64,000 nucleotides of DNA, taken from contig CBDEUJ010000004.1 in NCBI GenBank assembly GCA_965243215.1, positions 558,001 through 622,000 on the forward strand, read 5' to 3'. The notes beneath the pieces were generated by a model. That model had not been told where the DNA came from. It was given only the letters and a program-made list of their open reading frames with translations, and ran no database searches. Within the stretch, counting starts at the first letter, position 1, and every line of letters starts with the position of its first letter. The DNA comes from JAJEFO01 sp009843725 (GTDB lineage: Bacteria > Pseudomonadota > Alphaproteobacteria > Rhodobacterales > Rhodobacteraceae). Shown here piece after piece: positions 35,053-43,909 of the stretch. Position numbers and translations under genes: made by a program.

Positions 35053-35915
35053 TGCTCCACCCTCGGAAACAAGCCGTTGGGACGTACGGCCAGAACGACG
35101 AGAAACGCGACATGCCCTGCCAGCAGTTGCCACCCCGGATCAATCTTTGCCCCCAGTGTCTGGGCGACGCCGAGAATCACGCCTCCCGCCAAGGTGCCCC
35201 AGAGATTGCCAAGCCCTCCGATGATGACGGCCTCGAAACCGAATATCAGGCGGCCACCCCCGATTGCCGGATCAAAACTCGTCCTGACCCCAAGCAGGAT
35301 GCCGGCGATTGCCGTCACCCCAAGCGCCAATGCCATTGCCAGCCCGAAGACATGGGCCTTGTTCAACCCCATGAGCTGGGCAATTTCCTGGTTGTCGGAG
35401 ACGGCACGAAAGCCGCGTCCCAGACCGGTGCTGTAGAAGATCCACTGCAGGACGGCGATGACGGCAACCGCGATGGCGAAGGTCAGAAGCGGCAGAATTC
35501 CCAACGCCAGACCTCCGATGGTGATGCTGGCCGTCTCGATCACGCCACCATTGAGCTTCTGCGGATCGGCGGAATAGCCTTCCAGCAGGACGTTCTGGAT
35601 GATGACGGACAATCCGAATGTCACGAGCAGCGGCGGCAGGATGTCATCCCCGAGTGCATGGTTGAGCAGTCCACGCTGCAACGCGTAGCCGATCGCGGCC
35701 ATCACGGGCATAACGATCAGTAGGGCGACGAACGGATGCACGCCCAGGATCATGGTCGTGCTCAGGCCGATATATGCGGCCAGCACGATCAGGTCGCCAT
35801 GGGCTATGTTAACCAGCCGCATCACGCCGAAAATCAGCGACAGCCCGGCAGCGAACAGCGCGTAGAGGCCGCCCAGCAAGACGCCCTGAACCAGCGCATT
35901 GACCCACTCGATCAT
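35049..35915 (-). CDS. livH: Branched-chain amino acid-type ABC transporter permease LivH
   Basis: 288 aa, about eight membrane helices. GLYALFAAGLSLIFGVMRLVNIAHGDLIVL is the LivH hallmark region (residues about 17-45), with IIGGLGNLWGTLAGGVILG late in the chain. It forms the membrane channel with LivM. The start overlaps the livF stop (ATGA). Confidence 0.92.
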   Translation of the reverse strand: MIEWVNALVQGVLLGGLYALFAAGLSLIFGVMRLVNIAHGDLIVLAAYIGLSTTMILGVHPFVALLIVMPVMAAIGYALQRGLLNHALGDDILPPLLVTFGLSVIIQNVLLEGYSADPQKLNGGVIETASITIGGLALGILPLLTFAIAVAVIAVLQWIFYSTGLGRGFRAVSDNQEIAQLMGLNKAHVFGLAMALALGVTAIAGILLGVRTSFDPAIGGGRLIFGFEAVIIGGLGNLWGTLAGGVILGVAQTLGAKIDPGWQLLAGHVAFLVVLAVRPNGLFPRVEH

Positions 35916-36625
35916 GCCGCCGCCGCTCCGAAATATGCCTCAGTGATGTCCTCGCGGCTGACCTGAACCGTCCGCCCCTCCAACGAAACCCGCCCTTCCT
36001 GAAGACAGTAGACGCGCGAGGACACGGCCAGCGCGCGGGATATGTCCTGCTCCACCAGGAGCGCCGTCACTCCCTCGCCGATGATGCCGGGCAACACGTC
36101 ATAGATCGTTCCGATCACGACCGGGGCAAGTCCGAGACTGATCTCGTCGAACAGGATCAGTTCGGGGTTGGCCATCAACGCCCGACCGATCGCCACCATC
36201 TGTTGCTGCCCGCCCGAAAGCGATGTGGAGGCCTGGCTGCGCCGCTCGCCGAGAATCGGAAACAGGTCATAGACCCTGTCAAGCGACCACGGTCCCGGCC
36301 GGCGGGTCTTGCCGCCGAGCACGAGGTTCTCCTCGACCGAAAGCGATGGAAACAGCTGCCGTCCCTCAGGCACCAGCGCGATCCCCAAGCCGGCGATCAG
36401 ATCGGCTCTCAGGTCGCCGATCTGCCGGCCATCGTAGACCACCTGGGCCGGATCATTCCACGTCAACCCGGAAATTGACCGCATCAAGGTTGTCTTCCCG
36501 GCACCGTTCGCCCCAATGATCGAGACGACTTCGCCCCGCTCAATGGCCATGTCCACGCCGTAGAGCGCCTGGAAATCTCCGTAGTGGGCGTCGAGCGCAT
36601 TCAGGGCCAGAAGCGGATCAGGCAT
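35912..36625 (-). CDS. livF: ABC transporter ATP-binding protein LivF
   Basis: 237 aa. Walker A GANGAGKTT, Q-loop region, signature LSGGQQQMVAIGRAL, Walker B ELILFDEISLGLAP and the switch segment ALLVEQDI, in LivF-type order. It energises import with LivG. The start overlaps the end of livG by eight bases. Confidence 0.92.
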   Translation of the reverse strand: MPDPLLALNALDAHYGDFQALYGVDMAIERGEVVSIIGANGAGKTTLMRSISGLTWNDPAQVVYDGRQIGDLRADLIAGLGIALVPEGRQLFPSLSVEENLVLGGKTRRPGPWSLDRVYDLFPILGERRSQASTSLSGGQQQMVAIGRALMANPELILFDEISLGLAPVVIGTIYDVLPGIIGEGVTALLVEQDISRALAVSSRVYCLQEGRVSLEGRTVQVSREDITEAYFGAAAA

Positions 36626-37346
36626 CCGGATCCACTCCCAGATAGATCTCCTTGACCTCGGCGCTGCCCATGATCTCTCTCGGCTCTCCTTCGGCGATCT
36701 TCTTGCCGAAATCGATCACGATGAGCTTCTGGACGACGGCCAGAAGCGCGTGAACGACGTGCTCGATCCAGATGATTGTCGTGCCCTTCGCATGCACCCG
36801 ATTGATCGTATCGATCAGTTCGCCGCACTCTGCGTCCGTCAGGCCGCCCGCGATCTCGTCCAGCAGCAGCAGCTTTGGCCTTGCGGACAGCGCGCGGGCC
36901 ATCTCCAGGCGCTTTCGCTCCAGGAGGGTGAGCGCGCCGGCACGCACGTTGGATTTTGGCAGCAGGCCCGTCGCTTCCAGGACCTCGATGGCATGAACTT
37001 CCGCCGAACTGCCGCTCAACCCGGCCCCTTGGGTCGCACCCACAAGGGCGTTCTCAAAGACCGTCATGCCGCCAAAGGGCTGCGGGATCTGAAAGGAACG
37101 GCAAATTCCCATCCTGCAGCGCTCGGCGGCCGACACGTTGGTGATGTCGGCCCCGCCGAACACGATCTGCCCGGCATCAGGTCGCAAGGCGCCGGTGATC
37201 AGGTTGAACAGCGAGGTCTTGCCGGCGCCGTTCGGTCCGAGAACGCCTATTGCGGCGCCGTGCTCCACATCAAAGCTCGTCTGGTCGGCCACGACGACCG
37301 CACCGAACGACTTGCTGAGACCCGCGACCGACAGCAACGCCGACAA
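36618..37346 (-). CDS. livG: ABC transporter ATP-binding protein LivG
   Basis: 242 aa. Walker A GPNGAGKTSLFN, ICRSFQIPQPFGGMTVFEN (LivG-typical), Walker B KLLLLDEIAGGL and WIEHVVHAL. The usual LSGGQ is altered to LTLLERKRLEMARAL, as in many LivG proteins. The start codon is TTG, supported by AAAGGGG nine bases upstream and by the position 13 bp after the binding-protein stop. Confidence 0.9.
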   Translation of the reverse strand: MSALLSVAGLSKSFGAVVVADQTSFDVEHGAAIGVLGPNGAGKTSLFNLITGALRPDAGQIVFGGADITNVSAAERCRMGICRSFQIPQPFGGMTVFENALVGATQGAGLSGSSAEVHAIEVLEATGLLPKSNVRAGALTLLERKRLEMARALSARPKLLLLDEIAGGLTDAECGELIDTINRVHAKGTTIIWIEHVVHALLAVVQKLIVIDFGKKIAEGEPREIMGSAEVKEIYLGVDPDA

Positions 37347-37359
37347 GACACCCGCCCCT

Positions 37360-38631
37360 TTAGCCTAGCAGCTTCAACTCACCGCCGACCGGAATCTGCG
37401 GCGCATGGGCATTGGTGGTCACGACAAGGTTGAAGCCGTTCCCCATCTTCTGCCACTGGCCCGCAACAAGCGGGGTCTTGGTGACGTTCGGGACCGGCCC
37501 GCCCGCCCAGTTCACGTCACCCACGATGGTCGAAAGGCTCGTCGACTTGATCGAATCCACCATGGCCATCGGATCATCCAGGTCGGCAGAGCGGGAAATC
37601 ACGTCCCGCACCACTTCGAACAGGGCATGCTTGAACCCGATGGGCTGGGTCCATGGACGCCCACTGGCGGCCGTGTATCCGTCGGCCAGCGCCTTCGCGC
37701 TCTCGCCGGTCAGCGACGAGTTGAAGGGATGCGTCGGCGTCCACCAGATCTCGGACGTCAACCCGTCGCCGCGGTCGCCGAGCGACTCGATGACGGACGG
37801 GAACAGCAGGGCCTTCCCGATCGTCACGACCTTCGGCCGGAAATCCTGCTGCGCGGCCTGCGCCCAGAAGGTCGCGAAGTCCGGCGGGATCATGTTGCCC
37901 GTGACGATCTCGCAACCGGCCTCCTTGAAGGCAGCGATGTAGTTGGAGAAATCGTCATTGAGCGGTTGGTAGCGGCCTGGATCGACCAGCATGAATCCGG
38001 CCTCGGCCAGCGGCTTTGGAAATCCAAGTTCAGGATGCCCCCAGGCATTGCCGTCCGCGTCATTGGGGAAGAGCCCCGCCACGGTCCTGGCCACGCCGGA
38101 ACCACCCCAGAGATCGAGGAAATTGGCGATCACGTCCTCGAGGCCCCAAAAGAAATGGTACGTGTACTGGAACCCCTCCGCCGGGTTGCCGTTGCGACCG
38201 AAGAAATAGGGCTGCCACGGGCAGTCGGTCGTGATGCAAGGAACCTCGTTGATCTCGGCCTGGTCAGCGACCGGGTTGGTCGTGTCAGGGGTTGACGCGG
38301 CCACGATGAGGTCCACTTCGTCGCCGAGGATCAGGTCGGCAGCCACCTCGGCCGCCCGGTTCGGGTTCGACTGGCTGTCCTTCGAGATGATCTCGACCCC
38401 GTAGGACTTGCCGTTGTTGGGCACACCGTCGGCGAAGGCTGCGTCAATGCCCGCCAACACGTGTTCGTCCGCCTCGGCGAATCCGGCCAGCGGTCCGGTG
38501 CGAGGGCTGACATGGCCAACCCGGATCGTCGGATTCGCCGCATATGCGCGCGTGGATGTCAGCAGTGCGGGCGACGCCACTGTCGTGGCAAGTCCTCCAA
38601 GAACCTGTCTTCTCGTTGTCGCAAGTGTCAT
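37360..38631 (-). CDS. ABC transporter substrate-binding protein (amide/branched-chain type, TAT-like signal)
   Basis: 423 aa. The signal TTRRQVLGGLATTVASPALL has twin arginines, so Tat export is likely, cleaved near AYA-AN. The mature part is a Leu/Ile/Val- or amide-type periplasmic binding fold: IRVGHVSPRTGPLAGFAEAD, VEIISKDSQSNPNRAAEVA and DEVDLIVAASTPDTTNPVAD. Ligand unknown; the operon's catabolic genes argue for a carboxylated or amide compound rather than an amino acid. GGAGGA precedes the ATG. Confidence 0.9.
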   Translation of the reverse strand: MTLATTRRQVLGGLATTVASPALLTSTRAYAANPTIRVGHVSPRTGPLAGFAEADEHVLAGIDAAFADGVPNNGKSYGVEIISKDSQSNPNRAAEVAADLILGDEVDLIVAASTPDTTNPVADQAEINEVPCITTDCPWQPYFFGRNGNPAEGFQYTYHFFWGLEDVIANFLDLWGGSGVARTVAGLFPNDADGNAWGHPELGFPKPLAEAGFMLVDPGRYQPLNDDFSNYIAAFKEAGCEIVTGNMIPPDFATFWAQAAQQDFRPKVVTIGKALLFPSVIESLGDRGDGLTSEIWWTPTHPFNSSLTGESAKALADGYTAASGRPWTQPIGFKHALFEVVRDVISRSADLDDPMAMVDSIKSTSLSTIVGDVNWAGGPVPNVTKTPLVAGQWQKMGNGFNLVVTTNAHAPQIPVGGELKLLG

Positions 38632-38655
38632 TTCCTGTTCCTCCCTGGATTCGAG

Positions 38656-39582
38656 TCAGTCGGGCAGAATTGCCTCGAGTTTCGTCAGATGCTCGGCCAC
38701 CCTCCCCTTCGTCGCGGCAAGGTCTCCGTCACGCCAGTCGCGAAAGCCCGTGCCTGCCGCCATGCCGGTGCGGCCCAGGTCGAGAAGCTCCTGCAGGTAC
38801 GGGGATGGTACGGGCGCGGCATCGAGGTCGAACAGGACCTGCCTGTGGATGTCCTGGGTCAGCTCGATACCCACAAGGTCTGCGTTTTCGAGCGGACCGA
38901 GCACGGCCATGCGGCGACCGAAGCCGCCCTTGACCACCTCGTCCACGGTTTCGGCAGTGCACACGCCCTTCTCCACGAGCGAAATCGCTTCGCGCCACAA
39001 TGCGTGCTGCAAACGGTTGCCTATGAAACCCGGCACGTCCCGTTCGACCATGACCGGGGCCTTGCCAGCCTCCGAGAGCAACTCGTGCATGGCCTCGGCG
39101 AAGGCCGGATCCGTCCATTCGGTCTTCACGATCTCGACCAGCGGAATCATGTGTGGAGGATTCCACCAGTGCGTGCCAAGCGCCCGATGCCGCGACTTCA
39201 GGTTCTCCATGATCTTCGTGATCCGGATGACGGACGTGTTCGAAGCCAGCGTCGCATCCACAGGCGCGAATTCCTCAGCTTCCGCAAAGATCGCCTGCTT
39301 GAGCGCCAGCCTTTCCGGCGCCGCCTCGAAGACGCAGGCGGCGCCATCAACGGCTGCACGAACCGAAGCGCACGGTTCGATCCTGTCGACGGCATTGGAG
39401 ACCTCCGAATCGCTTGCGCCAATAAGTTGCAGGCTTTCGGCAATCCTGTCGGGAGCGGATCGCAGCATCTCGTCCGAGGGATCGGTGATCGTGACTTGCC
39501 AGCCTGCCTTCGCGAAGGTCAGGGCAATCCCGTGGCCCATCAAGCCGGCACCGATCACAGCGATCTGACGCTCCGCGAACAT
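38656..39582 (-). CDS. 3-hydroxyacyl-CoA dehydrogenase family protein
   Basis: 308 aa. Rossmann motif IAVIGAGLMGHGIALTFAKAG, catalytic His in ALGTHWWNPPHMIPLVEIV (with the paired Glu), and DVPGFIGNRLQHALWREAI in the C-terminal domain. It oxidises 3-hydroxy acids or 3-hydroxyacyl-CoA with NAD. Substrate is not set by sequence; short 3-hydroxyacid dehydrogenases such as L-gulonate or carnitine types share this layout. It starts four bases after the SDR gene ends. Confidence 0.87.
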   Translation of the reverse strand: MFAERQIAVIGAGLMGHGIALTFAKAGWQVTITDPSDEMLRSAPDRIAESLQLIGASDSEVSNAVDRIEPCASVRAAVDGAACVFEAAPERLALKQAIFAEAEEFAPVDATLASNTSVIRITKIMENLKSRHRALGTHWWNPPHMIPLVEIVKTEWTDPAFAEAMHELLSEAGKAPVMVERDVPGFIGNRLQHALWREAISLVEKGVCTAETVDEVVKGGFGRRMAVLGPLENADLVGIELTQDIHRQVLFDLDAAPVPSPYLQELLDLGRTGMAAGTGFRDWRDGDLAATKGRVAEHLTKLEAILPD

Positions 39583-39586
39583 CCCC

Positions 39587-40372
39587 CTACCCTGCCGTAT
39601 AGCCGCCATCGGCGTAAAGAACGTGTCCGGTGTAGAAATCGGATGCCTTCGAGGCCAGGAACAGGAGAGGTCCGGCCAGGTCCTCGGGCTCCCCAAGCCG
39701 CCCCTTCGGAACGCGGGCCAGGAATCCCCTGCGAACGGCCTGCGCGTCCTCGCTGTCCTCGAACATCCACGCGGTCAACGGCGAACGGAAGACCGTCGGC
39801 GCGATCGCGTTCACGGTGATGCCCGTTGGCCCGAGCTCGCAACCCAGAGCCTTGGTGATTCCGTCCACCGCCGCCTTGGAGGCGCAGTAGGCGGTGTATC
39901 CGGCGGGGTGCCCCAGCAATCCCCTTGCAGAGGACATCAGCACGATCTTGCCGCCATCTCCCTGGGAAAGCATCCGCCCGGCTGCCGCCCGGGCCATCAG
40001 CCAGCTCTGCGTGACATTCGCATCCATCACGGCATCGAATGCCGAGGGGTCCATCTCGCCGATCCTGGCCACCTTGTTCATGCCTGACGCGACGACCAGA
40101 ATGTCGAGGCGGCCGAACGCCTTGACCGCTTCCGCCACGAGACTCTCGCACGCGCCTTCGCTGTCGGGACGGGCGTTGACCTCGTGAGTCTCGCCGTTGC
40201 AGGTTGCCGCCACCTCCTTCAGGGTCTCGGCGTTACCGGCCGCCAGGACGACCTTGCAACCGGCGCCGGACAGGCATTTCGCGGCAACCCCGCCAAACGC
40301 GCCCGAGGCGCCCGTGATCAATGCAACCCTTCCGGACACGTCGAACAGGGAATGGGGATCGTCCAGCGACAT
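39587..40372 (-). CDS. SDR family oxidoreductase
   Basis: 261 aa classical SDR: LITGASGAFGGVAAKCL, a Ser region LMSSARGLLG, catalytic YTAYCASKAAVDGITKAL (YxxxK) and VNAIAPTVFRSPL. C-terminal FYTGHVLYADGGYTAG is typical. Expected NAD(P)-dependent alcohol/ketone conversion in the same pathway as its neighbours. GGAG precedes the ATG; only four bases separate it from the cupin stop. Confidence 0.9.
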   Translation of the reverse strand: MSLDDPHSLFDVSGRVALITGASGAFGGVAAKCLSGAGCKVVLAAGNAETLKEVAATCNGETHEVNARPDSEGACESLVAEAVKAFGRLDILVVASGMNKVARIGEMDPSAFDAVMDANVTQSWLMARAAAGRMLSQGDGGKIVLMSSARGLLGHPAGYTAYCASKAAVDGITKALGCELGPTGITVNAIAPTVFRSPLTAWMFEDSEDAQAVRRGFLARVPKGRLGEPEDLAGPLLFLASKASDFYTGHVLYADGGYTAG

Positions 40373-40376
40373 CGGC

Positions 40377-40730
40377 CTACTCCGGTCTCTTGCCGTCGGG
40401 GTACGGGATCACGACAATCATCTTGCAGACGTGGTTGCTGCGATTCTCGATCTTGCGAACCTCGTCCGGAGCAACCCTGCAGCTGTCCATCGGCTTCAGC
40501 ACCGTTTCAGCGCCGTCGACGATCACGGTCATCTCGCCTTCGAGCACGACATAGACCTTCTCGAACGGCGTGGAATCCGGACCGGCTCCACCGCCCGGCA
40601 GGAACTGGGACAGGCCGACCCACTGGTTTTCCGGGCCGCCGTCCTCGAAGCCCTGAAGCCTGAGCCCGGTGACGCCCCAATGGTTGGGGGCCTCGTAGGG
40701 TTCGGCATCGGCAAATCGCTTGACAAGCAT
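40377..40730 (-). CDS. Cupin domain protein
   Basis: 117 aa single-domain cupin: PNHWGVTGLRLQG, GPDSTPFEKVYVVLEGEMTV and LKPMDSCRVAPDEVRKIENR follow the two cupin motifs. The first motif lacks the usual His pair (reads DSTPFEKVYVVLEG), so metal binding may be altered. The start is in a TGATG overlap with the cyclase stop. Role unknown; small cupins in such operons often act as isomerases or lyases. Confidence 0.8.
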   Translation of the reverse strand: MLVKRFADAEPYEAPNHWGVTGLRLQGFEDGGPENQWVGLSQFLPGGGAGPDSTPFEKVYVVLEGEMTVIVDGAETVLKPMDSCRVAPDEVRKIENRSNHVCKMIVVIPYPDGKRPE

Positions 40731-41569
40731 CAGAACGCCTCCCCGGCCTCGATGCGATAGTTCTGCCCGGGATCCATCATCGCGACGAGGCGAATGATGC
40801 AACCGTCTCCCCGATCCCAGTTCCATGGAAAGAACGCGAAAGTGCAGCGCCTGCCGGTCACCCGGTCAAGGTCGCCTCCGACATTCTCGATCCCGAGGAT
40901 GCCGTTCGAGAACAGCTTGTTGTGCACCGGCTCCCATTCCGGAAAGTCGTCACTCCAGTCGCGACCGCCGGACCAATCGCGGTACTCCGCCTCGAGGTGC
41001 GGCAGGATCGGACCGTTTCGCTGCGGGCCGATGGCGGTGGCCAGCGGGTGGTCGTTGGCCTGCGTGTCATGGCCGACGACCTTGATTCCCTTCTCGACCA
41101 TCCAGTCTGCCGCCGATGGCACCAGGCCCGGGCAATACGCAAAGTAGTCGCCATCCTCGTACTGCTTGTGCCAGCCGGTGTTGATGATCAGGACATCGTT
41201 CTTGCGGATCGCATGCCCGCATGCCTTCTCGAGATCGTCACCGGTGATCGACTCCCACATCTTCTTGGGCACGCTCACCACCAGCCCGGAGCCGAAGAAA
41301 TGCGGCAGCGGCACCTCGTCGATGAACGGCGTGCCCTGGACCACATGGGCCGGAGCGTCGATATGGGTCGTCACATGCATGGTGGTCGTGATGGTCTGGC
41401 TGAGCACGCCGGACTTGGCCATGTAGTGCTGGCGATCGATCTGCACATCCTTGAAGTACGGCCAGTTCGGACACTGAAAGCCGTAGCGATGACTGAGGTT
41501 CACGAACTCCAGCCCCATGTCGTTGTCGTCGTTTGCCTGGAAATCTATTCCGCGAATGGTGACGCTCAT
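40730..41569 (-). CDS. Cyclase family protein (kynurenine formamidase-like hydrolase)
   Basis: 279 aa. The metal site H-x3-H-x-D-x3-H is visible: His65, His69, Asp71 and His75 in MHVTTHIDAPAH, the HGGTHxDAPxH-type motif of this zinc hydrolase family. Members include arylformamidases and isatin or lactone hydrolases. First gene of the long leftward operon. GGGAGGAAAG directly before the ATG fixes the start. Confidence 0.88.
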   Translation of the reverse strand: MSVTIRGIDFQANDDNDMGLEFVNLSHRYGFQCPNWPYFKDVQIDRQHYMAKSGVLSQTITTTMHVTTHIDAPAHVVQGTPFIDEVPLPHFFGSGLVVSVPKKMWESITGDDLEKACGHAIRKNDVLIINTGWHKQYEDGDYFAYCPGLVPSAADWMVEKGIKVVGHDTQANDHPLATAIGPQRNGPILPHLEAEYRDWSGGRDWSDDFPEWEPVHNKLFSNGILGIENVGGDLDRVTGRRCTFAFFPWNWDRGDGCIIRLVAMMDPGQNYRIEAGEAF

Positions 41570-41609
41570 CTTTCCTCCCAATAATCAGCATTCTATTCCC
41601 GCATTATGG

Positions 41610-41619
41610 TACATATGTA
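41610..41619. promoter_or_regulatory. Candidate IclR operator palindrome
   Basis: TACATATGTA is a perfect 10-bp palindrome in ATGGTACATATGTATCGCAT, inside the 126-bp space between the divergent cyclase and iclR genes and 40 bp upstream of the cyclase start. IclR-type regulators usually bind a palindrome between themselves and the genes they control. The link is inferred from position. Confidence 0.5.
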
Positions 41620-41695
41620 TCGCATTGCAGTCAACTGTTGCGTTGCCGTCATTGCCTCGGTAGGCTGCGCGGGACCGGATTCAGAAACAGGCAGC

Positions 41696-42454
41696 ATGGG
41701 CGGCGGGGCATTGGACGGAGAGGCATCGCATAGGAATCAGGGCATTCAGGTCATTTCCCGGGCCGCAGACATTCTCCGTCTTCTGGGCCGCGAGACGGAC
41801 GGACTCAGCCTAGGCCAGATCGCGAAGAGCGTGGCCCTGCCCCGTTCCACGGTGCAGCGCGTTGTCGCAGCGCTCGCAGTCGAGGGATTCATCTCGACCG
41901 AAAAGGGATACGGAGGGATCCGGCTGGGTCCGGAGATCCTGAGCCTTGCCCAGGCCACCGCGTCGGACATGAAGGAACGGCTTCGCCCCGTCATGAAGCG
42001 GATTTCGGACGAGACCGGAGAGACCGTGGACCTTGCCGTCCTCGATGGCGACAAGATGCTCTTCATTGACCAGATCGTGGGAAGCCAGCGACTTCGGGCG
42101 GTGTCTAGAATCGGGGAGACGTTCCCGCTGACGACTACGGCAAACGGAAAGGCTGCGCTGGCCTGCTTGCAGCGGGAGCAGGCCAAAAGGCTGATCGTTG
42201 CGGAAATCGAGGGACTGGGTTCGAAGTCGAGGACGCCAGACGAGATTCTGGATGAAATCGAGCAGATCAAGGACGGCGCGCTGGCCAAGGACGAGAACGA
42301 GCATTCGGACGGAATCTGCGCCCTCGGATTCGCGATCAAGGACTCGAACGGCGACATATTCGCCCTGTCAACACCTGTTCCGAGCACCCGCTACCAGCGG
42401 CTGAAGGACACCCTGACCGAAGTGCTGGGTCGAAGCCTGGAGAGCATGCAGTGA
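41696..42454 (+). CDS. IclR family transcriptional regulator
   Basis: 252 aa. N-terminal winged helix (IQVISRAADILRLLGRE, LSLGQIAKSVALPRSTVQRVVAALAVEGFI) and a C-terminal effector domain (DETGETVDLAVLDGDKMLFI, FPLTTTANGKAALACL). It is divergent from the cyclase operon and so is its likely regulator. Start chosen at MGGGALDGE; an earlier in-frame ATG would start on top of the palindrome. The effector ligand is presumably the imported compound or a breakdown product. Confidence 0.9.
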   Translation: MGGGALDGEASHRNQGIQVISRAADILRLLGRETDGLSLGQIAKSVALPRSTVQRVVAALAVEGFISTEKGYGGIRLGPEILSLAQATASDMKERLRPVMKRISDETGETVDLAVLDGDKMLFIDQIVGSQRLRAVSRIGETFPLTTTANGKAALACLQREQAKRLIVAEIEGLGSKSRTPDEILDEIEQIKDGALAKDENEHSDGICALGFAIKDSNGDIFALSTPVPSTRYQRLKDTLTEVLGRSLESMQ

Positions 42455-42656
42455 CGCGGAACCTGCAGCGTCCTGACGCTCGACCTCCGATCAGAGGCCC
42501 CATCCGGTCCTTCGAGAAACCCGGCTCTGCCGCCCTTTCGCAATGACTTGACAGACGATCCTGCATTGGCGAACACATTCGCGAGCCTTGCCGGGAGGAT
42601 GCTGGCCATCAAGGCCGAACCGACCGGATGACGCAACAACCTGACGAGGGCATCAA

Positions 42657-43490
42657 ATGAGCGGACAAGCAGACCCCGAAGCACAAGAACAGAATTACAC
42701 CATGGGCTACAACGAGGAGTTTCAGGTGCTCCTGCGCCGCAGGAGTGCGGCCAACAGTGCCGCTCATCTGCTGCCGAGACTCAATTCAGGCATGCGCCTC
42801 CTCGACGTGGGTTGCGGTCCTGGCACGATTTCGATGGGTCTTGCTGACGTCGTGGCCCCAGGACAGTTCATCGGTGTCGACATCGAAGAGTCGCAGGTCG
42901 AAATGGCTAGGGCGGCGGCGTCTGCCGGCGGCCACAAGAACGCGGAATTTCAGGTCGCAGACGCCGTGAATCTTCCGTTCGAGAGCAATTCCTTTGATGT
43001 CGTTCACGCCCATGCGACCATAATGCACGTGCCGGACACCAGCGCCGCCGTAGCGGAGATGATGCGCGTCCTGAAACCCGGCGGGATCATATCGAGTCGG
43101 GACATGATCCTGTCCTCATGCTTCACCGAACCCAGGCATGGTGACTTTGACAATGCTTGGCACGTATTTGGCAAACTCCTTTCCGCCAACGGCGGACATC
43201 CAGAAATGGGCAAGGAAATCAAGGGCGTGCTTCATGCCGCGGGCTTTTCCGACATTGCGGTGAACGCCTCCTTCGAGTGTTTCGCGGCCAAGGAGGATGT
43301 GGATTTCTTTCACGGGTTCGCCCAGGGATGGTTTTTTGCCGACCAAACCATGGCAGCGGCCAAAAAACTTGGCGTGGCCAGCGCCGAAGACTTGGACCGC
43401 TGGCGCGGCCTGCTGGATCAATGGCGGGCTGACCCCGCAGCATTTTCGACGATTGCCTGGGGCGAAGCGCTTGGAGTCAAACCTGGATAA
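42657..43490 (+). CDS. Class I SAM-dependent methyltransferase (UbiE-like)
   Basis: 277 aa. SAM motif I RLLDVGCGPGTISMGLADVV, motif II VDIEESQVEMAR, and ANAVNLP-type region VADAVNLPFESNSFDVV. The C-terminal third has Phe/Trp-rich segments (DFFHGFAQGWFFAD) like 2-polyprenyl or arsenite-type methyltransferases, without the Cys set needed for arsenite. Substrate unknown. GAGGG lies before the ATG. Monocistronic by appearance. Confidence 0.85.
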   Translation: MSGQADPEAQEQNYTMGYNEEFQVLLRRRSAANSAAHLLPRLNSGMRLLDVGCGPGTISMGLADVVAPGQFIGVDIEESQVEMARAAASAGGHKNAEFQVADAVNLPFESNSFDVVHAHATIMHVPDTSAAVAEMMRVLKPGGIISSRDMILSSCFTEPRHGDFDNAWHVFGKLLSANGGHPEMGKEIKGVLHAAGFSDIAVNASFECFAAKEDVDFFHGFAQGWFFADQTMAAAKKLGVASAEDLDRWRGLLDQWRADPAAFSTIAWGEALGVKPG

Positions 43491-43510
43491 CGGCGCGACG
43501 AGTTCTGCCA

Positions 43511-43533
43511 GCCGCTGGAACCCGCCCAGCGGC
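43511..43533 (+). terminator. Hairpin after the methyltransferase gene
   Basis: GCCGCTGG (43511-43518) pairs perfectly with CCAGCGGC (43526-43533) around a 7-base loop, 20 bases after the stop. No T-run follows, so it may mark a Rho-dependent or processed 3' end. The rest of the 419-bp gap to the ATP-grasp gene holds no recognisable gene. Confidence 0.4.
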
Positions 43534-43855
43534 AATGACAAGCCATGTCTTTGCAGGACTCGGTTGTCCTGTCACTCTGGCAGTCGAGCAGATTGCCGGA
43601 CAACTGCTCCGAAGAACGGTCGGCGATTGTCCAGAATCAGATTCTGTTCTGATGTCGAAAGGGCGCGCTGGCCTATCAAGGAATTCGCCTCGGCACCTAT
43701 CTGCGCTGCGAGCCTGCCCGGACCCGTTCGGAATCGCGCTGTAGTGCCGGACTGCGCAGGTAGATGGCAGGGAATGCGAATGCCTGTGGCGTTTGACTCC
43801 GGAAAACGGACATGGTCCACCGCCCGACCCAGGACGCTTGATGTGAAATCTGGCA

Positions 43856-43875
43856 TGCAATCCCGACGGATTGCA
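43856..43875 (+). promoter_or_regulatory. Inverted repeat in the leader of the Anbu operon
   Basis: TGCAATCC (43856-43863) pairs perfectly with GGATTGCA (43868-43875) around CGAC, ending 34 bases before the likely start of the ATP-grasp gene. It could be an operator or a leader hairpin controlling the operon. Confidence 0.35.
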
Positions 43876-43909
43876 TTCCCGACCTGCATCGCCAAAGATG
43901 GCGACCAGC

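Noticed and set aside
42548..42576. TTGACA as a -35 box ahead of the methyltransferase gene
   Set aside because: No acceptable -10 hexamer at 16-18 bp spacing; not enough to call a promoter.
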